A stretch of 64,000 nucleotides of DNA from Roseiarcus sp963721905 (GCA_963721905.1 CAVRMF010000008.1:310001-374000); one strand, 5' to 3'. Shown: positions 9,230 to 18,250, counted from the stretch's first letter. Translations and numbers: made by a program. The notes: generated by a model not told the origin, from the sequence alone.

Positions 9230-9610
9230 ATGTTAATGGCGACCGCCTTGACTGCAATTTGCGCGCTCGCAGGATTCCGGGTCGCAAAAAATGCATTCGC
9301 TCTTGGCGAGCGCGTTGCTCTTATCGCGCTCGTCGCAATTTCAGCGCTCGCGGGCGAAGCCGATGCTCAGTCCGTCGCGCCCGGGAGAAAAACTCTGCCC
9401 CAGGATGCGAGATTCTGCCTGTCCTGGGCGGAGGCGCACGAGCGCACATTGGCGAGCCTCAACAACGGCCGCCCTCCCTATGCAGTGCATTGGAAGGGGT
9501 GCGTTCTGCTGAAGAAGGGCGCGCAAGTCGACGTTGTCGGCAGCGACGATGAAGGGACAGAGATCGTCTACCAGGGCAAGCACTGGTTCGCAGACGATCC
9601 TCTGTTTTAA
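9230..9610 (+). CDS. Hypothetical small secreted or anchored protein
   Basis: I recognise no family. From an ATG at 9230 the product is about 126 aa with two hydrophobic stretches at the N-terminus and then a polar region with FCLSWAEAHERTLASLNNG, a Cys in WKGCVLLKKG and a FADDPLF end. The original in-frame start is at 9167. It sits 14 to 77 bases after the SRPBCC gene on the same strand. The translation is more protein-like than the other frames here, but support is modest. Confidence 0.5.
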   Translation: MLMATALTAICALAGFRVAKNAFALGERVALIALVAISALAGEADAQSVAPGRKTLPQDARFCLSWAEAHERTLASLNNGRPPYAVHWKGCVLLKKGAQVDVVGSDDEGTEIVYQGKHWFADDPLF

Positions 9611-9640
9611 CCTGCGCGCGCCCCGTGAGGTCGAGGACTT

Positions 9641-11218
9641 CTACTGAGGAGGCGCTGGCGCGGCGGAAGGGGTTGGCGCGGGCGAAGCCGCGCCGTCGGT
9701 CGCGTTCTGAGAGGGCGCCGCATCGGCCGCGACTGGCTTTGCCGGCGGCAGAGGCGCATGCAGCGCCAGATGCGCCGGCTTTTCGCCCTGCCCGACGGAA
9801 GCGTCGCGGCGCGGCGGCAGCGGAACGTCAGACGGAATCGGCTGATCCGGAACATAGGCCGTGACCGCTGGCTGCGCCGGGTCCTGGCCGCCGAGGTGCA
9901 GCCACTTCTTCATTGTCGAGGTGCTTGCGCCCCAGACGCCGCCCGAACTGTCCGGCGGGGAGGTCGACGCCAGCGCGACCGTCTGGGTCTGCGGCTGCGG
10001 CGCGGAAACGGGAACGGCCGGCGCCGATTCGCCGCCCTCCGTCGCAACTCGCGTCCTTTTCTCGTCCCTTTTGGCGACCTTGTCCGCTGGTGCGCCGGCG
10101 ACTTCGGCGGTCGCAACCGCCGCGTCGGCAGGAAGCCCGGCCGGAGCGGCGGGCGGCGCCGTGCCATTGATCCGCGCCATGATGCTGGCGTGCTCTCGTT
10201 TGGCGTCGGCCCGCGCTGCAGCGATCCTGACGGCGGGGGAAACCCGCTCCGCCAGCACGATATCCTGCGGACCCGAAACCAGCGCCTCGGGGTCGCTTTC
10301 GTCCTTGTAGCCGGCGAAGACGGGGTTCTGCCCGCCGTCCGCATAGACCGTCCGGATCGGCTTCACGCCGGAGGCGACGAGTTCAGCGACCTTGGCCTCG
10401 TCCTGGTCAGCCTTCTCGGCGACCGCCGCCTCGACGTCGTCGTCGCGATGGAGCGAGGGACACGACCCGGTCGCGGAAACCGGCTTGTCCGCGGTCGCGC
10501 CGAACACGTAATGCTTGCCGCAGACGACGACTGGCGGTTCCGCCTGTGTGACCTCGAAATGATCGGAGCCGTTTTTGAGCTCCTTCCAGAAGGCGATGTT
10601 GGGGTCGAGCCGGTACTTGGCCAGATTCTGCGCGGTCATATGGAACGGGTAGGACTGAAGCTGGATTTCCTGCTGACCGCCGCGGAACGCGTCGCGCGCG
10701 ATCGTATAGATGTCGGCGACCTGTTCGTCGGTCATCGAGAAGCAGCCGGCGGAGGAACAGACGCCGTGCACCATCACCGAGCCACCGGTGCGCCCAAGCG
10801 CGCGGTCGTAGGCGTTGGGATAGCCGACGTTGAAGGCAAGATAATAGTGCGAGTTCGGGTTCATCTGCCCGGGCGCGATCGTGTAGAAGCCCTCGGGCAC
10901 CTGCATGTCGCCCTCGCGCGTCTTCGGGCCGAGCTGACCCGACCAGCGGCACATCGGATAGGTCTTGAGCAGCGCATAATGCCCATCCGACCTCATCTTC
11001 CAGATTTCGAGCTCGGCCTCTTTTTTGTAGGTGCGGATCACCACCGGCGACGCCGGTGTCGTATCGATCTTCGTCATCTCGGCGAGCGTGGCGCTCGAGA
11101 TCGGCTGCTCGGAACGGTTGGGACCGTTGTCGAGATAGGAATCGTCGCAACCGGCGAGCATCGCCCCCGCAGCGCCCAAGAGGGCGAAAGCAGCCAGGCG
11201 CCCGAACGGTAAGGTCAT
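9641..11218 (-). CDS. L,D-transpeptidase (YkuD) family lipoprotein
   Basis: Predicted murein L,D-transpeptidase of the YafK/ErfK type, acting on peptidoglycan in the periplasm. The protein starts with a signal peptide and lipobox (AGAMLAGC), so it should be lipid-anchored. The YkuD domain lies at about residues 60-210, with the catalytic motif HGVCSSAGCFSMTD. The remaining C-terminal half (about 300 residues) is Ala/Pro-rich and low complexity, including KTEEKR-type linkers and a proline-rich tail. 525 aa is long for YafK, the extra being this tail. Confidence 0.87.
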   Translation of the reverse strand: MTLPFGRLAAFALLGAAGAMLAGCDDSYLDNGPNRSEQPISSATLAEMTKIDTTPASPVVIRTYKKEAELEIWKMRSDGHYALLKTYPMCRWSGQLGPKTREGDMQVPEGFYTIAPGQMNPNSHYYLAFNVGYPNAYDRALGRTGGSVMVHGVCSSAGCFSMTDEQVADIYTIARDAFRGGQQEIQLQSYPFHMTAQNLAKYRLDPNIAFWKELKNGSDHFEVTQAEPPVVVCGKHYVFGATADKPVSATGSCPSLHRDDDVEAAVAEKADQDEAKVAELVASGVKPIRTVYADGGQNPVFAGYKDESDPEALVSGPQDIVLAERVSPAVRIAAARADAKREHASIMARINGTAPPAAPAGLPADAAVATAEVAGAPADKVAKRDEKRTRVATEGGESAPAVPVSAPQPQTQTVALASTSPPDSSGGVWGASTSTMKKWLHLGGQDPAQPAVTAYVPDQPIPSDVPLPPRRDASVGQGEKPAHLALHAPLPPAKPVAADAAPSQNATDGAASPAPTPSAAPAPPQ

Positions 11219-11403
11219 TCATCACCCCGCGTTTGCCGGCCAAGCTAGGCCAGCCGACTGCAAAAGTCTACGCCACGAAAGGAAGCGCCCCAGAGCTTAC
11301 CAACTCGTTAACGTTAAACGTCCGCCCCGATATTTTCATAGCTCCTGAAATCAAACTATTGGGGTGAAAATGCGGCGCATCGCCCACGTCCTGCCGCATT
11401 ATC

Positions 11404-11871
11404 TCACCAATGGTCCCGAATGGGAGCGGCGTCGAGGATCTCGGCCAGGCGCGCCCGCGTCCCTGCAGTGATTCCTTCGGGCAGCGCCGCCCTCGGAAAA
11501 AAGCGCGCCTCCTCGATCTCCCAGTCGGGCGCGCGCCCGCCCAACACCACGAAATTGCGGACCACATAGACGGCGACATGGTCGCGGCGCGACGGCTTCG
11601 CGTTGAAAAAAAGGCCGTGGAGAACCGGCGCGCCGATGAGCGCGACCCGCGCCTCCTCTTCGAGTTCGCGCGCCAACGCTTGCGTGCAGGTCTCGCCGAC
11701 TTCGACACCGCCGCCGGGAAAGTGCCAGCCCGAAACATAACCATGTCGCACGAGTAGCACCCGGTCGCTGTCGTCGATGACGACCGCGCGCACGCCGAGC
11801 GTCATCGGACGCATGAGCAGGAAGCTCAGATGCGCCGCGCGCGATCGCAGTCGGGTTCGAAACGACGCCAT
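11404..11871 (-). CDS. Nudix hydrolase
   Basis: Hydrolase of nucleoside diphosphate-X compounds. The 155-residue protein has a Nudix box beginning GGGVEVGET and ending REL-EEEARV; the usual glycine near the end of the box is replaced by Arg, while the REUxEE metal-binding glutamates are kept. LGVRAVVIDDSDRVLLVRHGY at the N-terminus matches the MutT-like fold start. It faces away from the metallophosphoesterase gene. Substrate cannot be assigned. Confidence 0.88.
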   Translation of the reverse strand: MASFRTRLRSRAAHLSFLLMRPMTLGVRAVVIDDSDRVLLVRHGYVSGWHFPGGGVEVGETCTQALARELEEEARVALIGAPVLHGLFFNAKPSRRDHVAVYVVRNFVVLGGRAPDWEIEEARFFPRAALPEGITAGTRARLAEILDAAPIRDHW

Positions 11872-11994
11872 GCCGGTGGGACAAGCCTCTCGTTCCGGCG
11901 CCCTGGCCGGGGTTGTGTTTGCGTTGAAGCGCCCTTATTGCCGCCCGGTCAATCGCGGCGCGAGGCCGCATGGGCGCCGGAATCAGGGCGGGGC

Positions 11995-12894
11995 ATGGGC
12001 TTCACGATCGCGCATATCACCGACCCGCATCTTGCGCCTGCGCCGTTGCCCGGCTTCGCCGATTTTCGCCTCAAGCGCTTCATGGGCTACGTCAATTGGA
12101 AGCGCGGCCGCGAGGGGCTCAACGACATGGGCGTGCTGCTCCGCCTCGTCGAGGATTTGCGATCGCAGGCGCCGAATCATGTCGCGGCCACCGGCGATCT
12201 CGTCAATATCGGCATGCCGTCCGAGTTTCGCCGCGCCGCCCTTTGGTTGAGGACGCTTGGCGATCCTCACGACGTGAGCTTCGTTCCCGGCAATCACGAC
12301 GCCTATGTGCGCGCCTCGATGCCGACGCTGAGTGCGACGTTCGAACCCTGGACGACGGGCGACTCGGGCGCGAGCGGCTTCCCGTTCTTAAGGGTGCGCG
12401 GCGAGGTCGCGATCATCGGCCTCTCGTCGGGCGTGCCGACGGCGCCTTTGATGGCGACGGGCCGGCTCGGCCGCGAGCAGCTTCAAGCTTTCGCGGCGCT
12501 GCTCGACGGGAACGGTGTGCGGGGGCTCGCCCGCGTCGTCCTCATTCATCATCCGCCACTCGCGAGAGGCGCGCCGCCGTTCCGTGGCCTCACCGATGGG
12601 GCGGCGTTCGAGCGGGTGATCGAAGAGCACGGCGCCGAGGCGATCCTGCACGGCCACTCCCACAAGCAGCTCGTCCGCTTCTTGCCGTCGCGGGCCACGC
12701 GCACCGTCGGCGGAAGAGTGCCCGTCCTTGGCGCGCCCGCAGCCTCCGCCGCGACCCGCGACCCCCGCACCCGCGCCGGCTATCATCTCGTGAGGCTCGA
12801 ACGCGAAGAGAGCCTCTGGCGCGTCAGCGCGCGCGTGAGGGGGCTCGCGCTCGATAGCCAAGCTATCGGCGAGCGCGAGGCGCTGGCGGTGTAA
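11995..12894 (+). CDS. Metallophosphoesterase (calcineurin-like)
   Basis: Binuclear-metal phosphoesterase of the class III cyclic-nucleotide-phosphodiesterase/calcineurin superfamily. Motifs appear in order: ITDPHLA (D-x-H), ATGDLVNIG (GD), PGNHDAY (GNHD), IHHPP and HGHSHKQ (GHxH), all the metal ligands of the family. The ATG at 11995 places DPH at residue 9, as expected; a start at 11830 would add an arginine-rich leader. 299 aa. The physiological substrate is unknown. Confidence 0.9.
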   Translation: MGFTIAHITDPHLAPAPLPGFADFRLKRFMGYVNWKRGREGLNDMGVLLRLVEDLRSQAPNHVAATGDLVNIGMPSEFRRAALWLRTLGDPHDVSFVPGNHDAYVRASMPTLSATFEPWTTGDSGASGFPFLRVRGEVAIIGLSSGVPTAPLMATGRLGREQLQAFAALLDGNGVRGLARVVLIHHPPLARGAPPFRGLTDGAAFERVIEEHGAEAILHGHSHKQLVRFLPSRATRTVGGRVPVLGAPAASAATRDPRTRAGYHLVRLEREESLWRVSARVRGLALDSQAIGEREALAV

Positions 12895-13011
12895 CGGGGG
12901 GGGCGCGGGTGGGCGGGGCGGAGGGGTCAGGCGCATCTGAAAGTCCTCACGCCATTGCCGTCGGCTCGTAGGATGGCTACTTCCGTTCCTCGTCCCCCAA
13001 AGGAAACGAAC

Positions 13012-13716
13012 ATGACCGACCTCTCCGCCTTTTCCATCACGAAGCGCTGGCCCGCCGCCCACCCCGACCGGCTGCAGCTCTATTCGCTGCCGACCCCGAA
13101 CGGAGTGAAAGCGTCGATCATGCTGGAGGAGATTGGCCTGCCTTACGAGCCGCATCTGGTTGATTTCGGTAAGGGCGACCAGAAGACGCCCGAATTCCTC
13201 TCGCTCAATCCTTACGGCAAGATCCCCGCCATCCTCGACCCCGATGGGCCGGGCGGGAAGCCGCTGCCGCTGTTCGAATCTGGCGCCATCCTGCTCTATC
13301 TCGCCGAGAAGACCGGCAAGCTCCTGCCTGCCGATCCGATCCGGCGCTACGAGACCATTGAGTGGGTCTTCTTCCAGATGGGCGCAATCGGGCCGATGTT
13401 CGGGCAGGTCGGCTTCTTCCATAAATTCGCCGGCCGCGAATATGAGGACAAGCGCCCGCTCCACCGCTATCGCGACGAGGCCAAGCGGGTGCTCGCTGTC
13501 CTCGAAGGCCGTTTCGCCGACCGGACCTGGGTTATGGGCGACGACTATACGATCGCTGACGTCTCCATGCTCGGCTGGGTCAGGGGCCTCGTGGGCTTCT
13601 ACGACGCAGGCGACCTCGTCGGCTATCACGAACTCAAGCACGTCCCGGCCTGGCTCGAGCGCGGCCTCGCCCGGCCCGCGGTGAAGCGGGGGCTGGAGAT
13701 ACCCAAGCGCGGGTGA
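13012..13716 (+). CDS. Glutathione S-transferase family protein (YfcG/YghU-like)
   Basis: Thioredoxin-fold N-terminal domain with TPNGVKASIMLEEIGLPYE, LNPYGKIPAILD and ESGAILLYLAEKTGKL, followed by an all-helical C-terminal domain with FADRTWVMGDDYTIADV. The TPNG-KASIMLEE arrangement is the disulfide-bond oxidoreductase (nu-class, YfcG/YghU) subgroup. The start at 13012 has AAAGGA upstream; 234 aa. No partner genes adjoin. Confidence 0.9.
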   Translation: MTDLSAFSITKRWPAAHPDRLQLYSLPTPNGVKASIMLEEIGLPYEPHLVDFGKGDQKTPEFLSLNPYGKIPAILDPDGPGGKPLPLFESGAILLYLAEKTGKLLPADPIRRYETIEWVFFQMGAIGPMFGQVGFFHKFAGREYEDKRPLHRYRDEAKRVLAVLEGRFADRTWVMGDDYTIADVSMLGWVRGLVGFYDAGDLVGYHELKHVPAWLERGLARPAVKRGLEIPKRG

Positions 13717-13797
13717 GGTGAGGCGCGGGAGCACATTCGCGCAAACAGTTCGCCCAATCGCGCGATGTCCGGGAACTCCGGCAATGTAACGTTGCAA

Positions 13798-13817
13798 ATC
13801 GCACAGATATGTGCGAT
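13798..13817. promoter_or_regulatory. Perfect palindrome upstream of hicA, putative operator
   Basis: ATCGCACA, spacer GATA, TGTGCGAT: a perfect 8-bp inverted repeat ending nine bases before the hicA ATG at 13826. The antitoxin encoded downstream has a helix-turn-helix, and HicB proteins autorepress their operons, so this is a natural binding site. It also argues against translation from the GTG at 13811, which would lie inside the operator. Confidence 0.6.
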
Positions 13818-13825
13818 ATTGCCCG

Positions 13826-14044
13826 ATGCTCGGCAGCGAATTCGAGAGGCGAATCAGGAAAGTCGGGCGCAAGCGTGGTGTGCCCGTCTCTTTTGATAGC
13901 AGTCACGGCAAGGGCAGTCACGGAAGGCTTTACTACGGCGACCGGTTCACGACCCTGAAGGATCGTAAGAAAGAGATCGGCCCGGGGCTCCTCAAAGCGA
14001 TGCTCGATCAGCTGGGCATGACCAAAGAGGACTTGGAGGCATGA
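13826..14044 (+). CDS. hicA: HicA-family toxin (mRNA interferase)
   Basis: Small dsRBD-fold RNase of the HicAB type II toxin-antitoxin system. The 72-residue protein has SFDSSHGKGSHGRLYYG, containing the GKGSH motif with the catalytic His, then a C-terminal LLKAMLDQLGMT helix. The start is chosen at 13826; a GTG 15 bases earlier is possible. It overlaps hicB by four bases (ATGA), the usual coupled arrangement. Confidence 0.88.
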   Translation: MLGSEFERRIRKVGRKRGVPVSFDSSHGKGSHGRLYYGDRFTTLKDRKKEIGPGLLKAMLDQLGMTKEDLEA

Positions 14045-14496
14045 TGATGGCGTTCGGATATCGATACACGTTGGAGCGGCAGGAAAATGGTTGGTGGCTT
14101 GTCCGCTTTCCCGGAATCCCGGAGGCGCTGACCGAGGGCGAGACGAAAGAGGAAGCTCGGGCAAATGCTCTCGACAGCGTCATTGCGGCTCTCGAAGGAT
14201 ACATGAAGGCCGGGAAGCCGATGCCGAGAGAGGGCGCGGGACACTCCGGACCTGAGCGGGCGGTACTGCCGTCGCTCGTCACCGCAAAGCTCGCCGTTTA
14301 CGAGACGATGCGGTCCCGCGGCTGGTCCAAAGTCAGGCTCGCCAAGGAACTCGGCATGTCCGAGAACTCCGTGCGTCGACTACTCGACCTTCATCACAGT
14401 TCGCATATGTGGATAATTGACGATGCGCTGGCGAAGATGAACGCCGAGCTATCCATCGACTTGCCCAAGGCGCGCTCGAGTGGAAAGGCGGCATAA
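14041..14496 (+). CDS. hicB: HicB-family antitoxin
   Basis: Antitoxin with a partial RNase H-like HicB fold at residues about 5-65 (YTLERQENGWWLVRFPGIP, then ALTEGETKEEARANA) and a C-terminal helix-turn-helix at about 100-130 (KVRLAKELGMSENSVRRLL). It neutralises HicA and is expected to repress the operon through the palindrome at 13798-13817. 151 aa, typical of the HTH-bearing HicB group. Confidence 0.9.
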   Translation: MMMAFGYRYTLERQENGWWLVRFPGIPEALTEGETKEEARANALDSVIAALEGYMKAGKPMPREGAGHSGPERAVLPSLVTAKLAVYETMRSRGWSKVRLAKELGMSENSVRRLLDLHHSSHMWIIDDALAKMNAELSIDLPKARSSGKAA

Positions 14497-14636
14497 GTCC
14501 CCTCGTGGCGCGCTTCCGCGCCCTCGTCCGCACTGTGACGCGCATCACAGCGATGCGCCGCGTATCATGGTCTTATCTGATGGTGAGATGAAGCGCCGCC
14601 CAAAAACGATGCGGCGGTTTGACCGGAGACGCGGCC

Positions 14637-14840
14637 ATGTTCAATGTCAGGCAATCCAGTTCCTTCGACGGAATCGTGATCGACGATCGCAATGAGCGGC
14701 CTTTGACGATCGCTCTTGCGACAATCGTGATGGTTTGGTCGTTCGCTTTTGCGCTCACCTTCGCCTCGGGTCACGCCCGCGCGCCTTCCGCTTCCTGGCT
14801 CGGCGCCGCAGCGGCGGTCATGTCGTCGACGGTGAAGTGA
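14637..14840 (+). CDS. Hypothetical small membrane protein
   Basis: 67 residues from an ATG at 14637 with GGAGA eight bases upstream. A hydrophilic N-terminal third is followed by one clear membrane segment (PLTIALATIVMVWSFAFALT) and an alanine-rich end. I recognise no family. The ribosome site and membrane helix make it more credible than the surrounding frames, but it is short. Confidence 0.45.
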   Translation: MFNVRQSSSFDGIVIDDRNERPLTIALATIVMVWSFAFALTFASGHARAPSASWLGAAAAVMSSTVK

Positions 14841-15005
14841 GGTCATTGCGAGCGACCCCGCGGGTCAGGCCAGGTCAGGCCCGGGGGGAAGCAATCGCGG
14901 AGAACGTAGGGACCGCGGCGGCGGCTCTGGATCGCCGCGTCGCCATTGCCCATAGAAAGACGGGCCTCTTTTGACGCGCTATCGCTTCTCGCGATGACGA
15001 GTTGG
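14841..15005. repeat. REP-like degenerate palindromic repeat
   Basis: Begins GTCATTGCGAGCGA and ends TCTCGCGATGACGA, with GGAAGCAATCGC and CTGGATCGCC in between. This is the common alphaproteobacterial GTCATTGCGAGC...CAATGAC palindrome in a decayed form. The rest of the 390-base gap before the next gene (15006-15229) shows nothing I can name. Confidence 0.6.
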
Positions 15006-15229
15006 CTGGATCGCAATTTGCCCTAAAACGTCCGCAATGTTGCTCTGGACGGCGCCGCGTGCGCAGTGGGAGATTGGGGCGATTGACTGCCTGACCCAAA
15101 GCCCCGCTCCAAGCGCAGTTATCGCGGCGGGCGCGCGGGCCATGCCAAGTTGGACCATGAGCGCAGCGAATGAGGTGGCGCGCTTTTGACCGTCCTACCC
15201 TCGGTCGCTCGAACTCCAGGAATATTGGC

Positions 15230-16138
15230 ATGTTTCGTTTCTTCGCCGCCCTGTTTGGCGCGCTCGCGATGGCGGCGCCTGCCTGTGCGATCACGCCGTT
15301 TCCGGACGGCTTTCGCACCGAAGAGATCGCTACGAATGGAACCACCTTGCATGTGCGGGTCGGGGGCCATGGCCCCGCGGTCGTGATGCTGCACGGGTTC
15401 GGCGACACCGGCGACATGTGGGCGCCGGTCGCGTCGGCGCTGGCGCCCGATCACACCGTCATCGTGCCCGATCTCCGCGGCATGGGCCTCTCGGCGCATC
15501 CCGATGACGGATACACGAAGAAGAACGAGGCCGCGGACATCGCGGGCGTGATGGACGCGCTCAACATCAAAGCCGCCGATCTCGTCAGCCACGACATCGG
15601 TAACATGGTCGGATATGCGCTGGCGGCCGGGTATCCGGGGCGGATTACGAAATGGGTCGTGATCGACGCGCCGCTGCCAGGCGTCGGCAACTGGGCGGCG
15701 CAGCTCAGCAATCCGAAGTCCTGGCACTTCAATTTCTACGGACCTGACGAGGAGCGGCTTGTGGCCGGCCGCGAGCGCATCTATCTCGATCGCTTCTGGG
15801 ACGAATTGTCAGCCGACCCGAGCGTGATCGACGAGGCGACCCGGGAGCATTACGCCGAGCTCTACGCTGAACCGCACGCGATGCACGACGCCTTCGAGCA
15901 GTTCAAGGCGTTCCCCCAGGACGGCGTCGACAACCGGGCGTTCCTGGCTGCGGGGACGCTCAAGATGCCGGTGCTGGCGCTCGGGGGCGAGAAATCCTAC
16001 GGCGCCGACATGGCGACCGAGCTCGAGTTCGTCGCCAGCGACGTGAAGGGCGGAGTCATCCCGAATTCAGGCCACTGGATCATGGAGGAAAACCCGGCGG
16101 CGACGACAACAATGATCGTCGACTTTTTGACGAAGTAG
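15230..16138 (+). CDS. Exported alpha/beta hydrolase with Asp nucleophile
   Basis: Alpha/beta-fold hydrolase in the epoxide hydrolase/haloalkane dehalogenase branch. From the ATG at 15230 (AGGA eight bases upstream) residues 1-20 form a signal peptide ending APACA. Then come VVMLHGFGDTGDMW (oxyanion region), VPDLRGMGLS, and SHDIGNM at the nucleophile elbow, where Asp replaces the usual Ser. The C-terminal NSGHWIMEE supplies the catalytic His. An Asp nucleophile is characteristic of epoxide hydrolases and dehalogenases. 302 aa. Substrate unknown; stand-alone gene. Confidence 0.85.
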   Translation: MFRFFAALFGALAMAAPACAITPFPDGFRTEEIATNGTTLHVRVGGHGPAVVMLHGFGDTGDMWAPVASALAPDHTVIVPDLRGMGLSAHPDDGYTKKNEAADIAGVMDALNIKAADLVSHDIGNMVGYALAAGYPGRITKWVVIDAPLPGVGNWAAQLSNPKSWHFNFYGPDEERLVAGRERIYLDRFWDELSADPSVIDEATREHYAELYAEPHAMHDAFEQFKAFPQDGVDNRAFLAAGTLKMPVLALGGEKSYGADMATELEFVASDVKGGVIPNSGHWIMEENPAATTTMIVDFLTK

Positions 16139-16152
16139 CGGCCGGGCGCCGC

Positions 16153-16443
16153 TTACGGCAGTGAGTGCACGATCACCGGTCCAGCGGTCGCGGTCGCCTG
16201 CCCGACGACGATCGGGCCAAGATTCTCTTCGATCCAGGCGAGGGCGCGCTTGTTCGACTCCTCCGCCTCAGCGACGGTGTTGAAGATGCTGATCGCCGTC
16301 ACCGTGTCGTCCGGCGCGTAGATCACGTAATAGCCCATGAACCCGGAGACGCTGCTGATGAGGGAGATCGCGTCCTTGATCCGGGCGCCGAGTTCGTCGG
16401 CCATGCCCGGCTTCGATTTATACTGACGAATTGCGGCGTACAT
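16153..16443 (-). CDS. Small ABM-like (dimeric alpha/beta barrel) protein
   Basis: 96-residue protein starting MYAAIRQYKSKPGMADEL, with ISSVSGFMGYYVIY and AISIFNTVAEAEESN, the pattern of antibiotic-biosynthesis-monooxygenase/ferredoxin-like dimeric barrels. These bind small ligands or act as simple cofactor-free oxygenases; no catalytic residue can be assigned. Its upstream region carries a pair of palindromes 40 bases apart (16467 and 16507), which may control it. Confidence 0.65.
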   Translation of the reverse strand: MYAAIRQYKSKPGMADELGARIKDAISLISSVSGFMGYYVIYAPDDTVTAISIFNTVAEAEESNKRALAWIEENLGPIVVGQATATAGPVIVHSLP

Positions 16444-16466
16444 GGCGTTCCTCCCTTATTGCAGCT

Positions 16467-16538
16467 GCGATCGCCGATCGCGGCAACCGCGGTCATCGTT
16501 GTAGCCGCGATCGCTGATCGCGGCTGGCGCGGTCATCG
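16467..16538. promoter_or_regulatory. Two 40-bp-spaced palindromic repeats, putative operators
   Basis: GCGATCGCCGATCGCGG at 16467 and GCGATCGCTGATCGCGG at 16507, each containing the inverted repeat GCGATC-N3-GATCGC. Similarity extends through CGCGGTCATCG, giving a 32-base direct repeat with a 40-base period. They lie 24 bases upstream of the ABM-like gene start and just beyond the end of the malonyl-CoA decarboxylase gene. Spacing of about four helical turns suits paired dimers on one DNA face. Confidence 0.5.
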
Positions 16539-16560
16539 ACCGCGCCCACAAGCGGCCCCC

Positions 16561-17929
16561 TCAAGCCCCCGGCGCGGGCAGCGCGGGCGCGGACGTCCGG
16601 GCCCTGGCGCTGGGCAGGAGTTTCTTTGCCGCGCTCGAGGCCGCCACTACGCCCTGGTTGGCGAAGGCCTCGTGATTGCGCTCGATCTCGGCGAGATCGT
16701 AGAGATAGTTGACCATCACGCCGTACAACTCGAAGAGGCCCTTGACCGAGAGGTCGCCCATCCAGTTGATGCGCTCGAGCCGCGCGCCGTTGCCGAGATG
16801 GAAACGCGCGACAGAGTTCGATCACCCGGCCGTCCGGGCGGCGGGCCTTCAGGAGATAATAGGCCGCGAGCGGCTCCAAGGCTTTGCGTGCGCGCGCGGC
16901 GCTTTCGGGATTGGCCGCCCAGCTCTCGTCCTGCGCCAGCCGGCGCGCCTCGGCGGCGAGCGCCTCCACCGCCGGATCGTCGGTCGTCTCGAGCCAGGCG
17001 CGAAATCCGGGCATGGGCGAAAGCGTGACGAAACTCTCAATTCGCGGCAGGTCGCGGCGGATTTCCTCCACCACCTGCTTGATGAGAAAATTGCCGAAGC
17101 TCACGCTCGACAGGCCCTGCTGGCAATTCGAGATCGAATAGAACGCCGCAACCCGCGCCTTGTCCGCCGCGATATGCGCCCGCCTCTCCGCCAGCAGCGG
17201 CGCGATCGCGTCGGGCGGCGACGCCGTCAGCGCGACCTCGACGAAGATCAGCGGCTCGTCGACCAGCGCAGGGTGGAAAAACGCGTAGCAGCGCCGGTCG
17301 GCGGGATCGATGCGCCGGCGCAGGTCGTCCCAGTCGCGGATTTCGTGCACCGCCTCGTAGCGAATGAGTTTTTCGAGGATCGCGGCCGGCGACGACCAGT
17401 CGATCCGGCGCAGGACGAGAAAGCCGCGATTGAACCACGAGCCGAGGAGATGGTGGAAATCGCGATCGACGACCGCAAGGCCGCGGTCCTCGCGAATGCA
17501 TTCGAAGAGGTCCGCACGCATGGCGACCAGGGCCGCCGTGCCGCCCGGCGCGCGGTTGAGGCGGCGGAAGAGCACCTGCCGGCGAGGCTCGCTGGCGTAG
17601 TGGATTTCGCTCGCCGCGGCTTCATCGCCAGTCGCCCCCCAGCGCGCGACCGCATCCTGCACGCGCTTCGGATCGGGACCGAATCCGTCCGCCAGCGCGC
17701 GGAAGAACACTGGCCTTTCGGCGTCGGAAAGCGCGCGGTAGCGCGCGAGAATCTCACTCGCAAGCGCGAGGCCCGAGGCTTCGCCGCGCCCCGTCAGCAG
17801 CGCGGCGCACATGTCGGCGAGCGAGTCGGCGCGGTTCGCCGCGTCTCTCGGCCAGGCCGTGAGCTTGAGGACCGACCGCCCGCGTTCGGCGATCGAGGCC
17901 ATAAGGTCGGAAAAGAAGGCGCTGTCCAT
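16561..17929 (-). pseudogene. Malonyl-CoA decarboxylase, apparent frameshift near C-terminus
   Basis: Converts malonyl-CoA to acetyl-CoA and CO2. The protein starts MDSAFFSDLMASIAERGR and keeps family segments LLGSWFNRGFLVLRRIDW, CYAFFHPALVDEPLIFVEVAL and FYSISNCQQGLSSVSFGNFL (the GNAT-like catalytic half). After RPDGRVIE the frame changes. The correct C-terminus, through INWMGDLSVKG and MVNYLYDL, is in another frame ending at 16561. Dropping one base at 16814-16819 (GAGTTC to GAGTC) restores VIDSVARFHLGNGARLERI. This is a GANTC site, so the break may be a sequencing error and the enzyme functional. About 455 aa when repaired. Confidence 0.88.
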
Positions 17930-18028
17930 GCTTTCCCTCGCCGTCCGCGCATGCCCGCGCGGTCAGTCGGGGAAGGATTGTCAACGCTGAGCGTAACGGA
18001 ATCAAGTCTGCCTAACGAGCGTCACTTA

Positions 18029-18250
18029 TCAGGGGGGCGGCATGGTTCCGTTGGACGCCTCAACGCACAAGAACCGGTACGAGGCGTTTGGCGATCCGTT
18101 GCCGTTTTTTGACATCGCCTCTTTTGCTGCGTTGGCGCACGCGTCGAAACTCGGGAAATTGCCGACATGCAGGGCGTTCGACGGAACATTGGAGCCGCCG
18201 GTCGGATTGCTGCCAAACCCGATCACAACGAGTATCAGCCAATAGGTCAT
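18029..18250 (-). CDS. Hypothetical small exported protein
   Basis: 73 residues: a short hydrophobic N-terminus (MTYWLILVVIGFG), then a segment with FPSFDACANAAKEAM and YRFLCVEASNG. Two Cys bracket a helix, a layout common in small alphaproteobacterial secreted proteins of unknown role. No partner genes identified. Start at 18250. Confidence 0.6.
   Translation of the reverse strand: MTYWLILVVIGFGSNPTGGSNVPSNALHVGNFPSFDACANAAKEAMSKNGNGSPNASYRFLCVEASNGTMPPP

Noticed and set aside
12388..13872. 494-codon minus-strand open frame over the metallophosphoesterase and GST genes
   Set aside because: Low-complexity translation and complete overlap with two recognised genes on the other strand.
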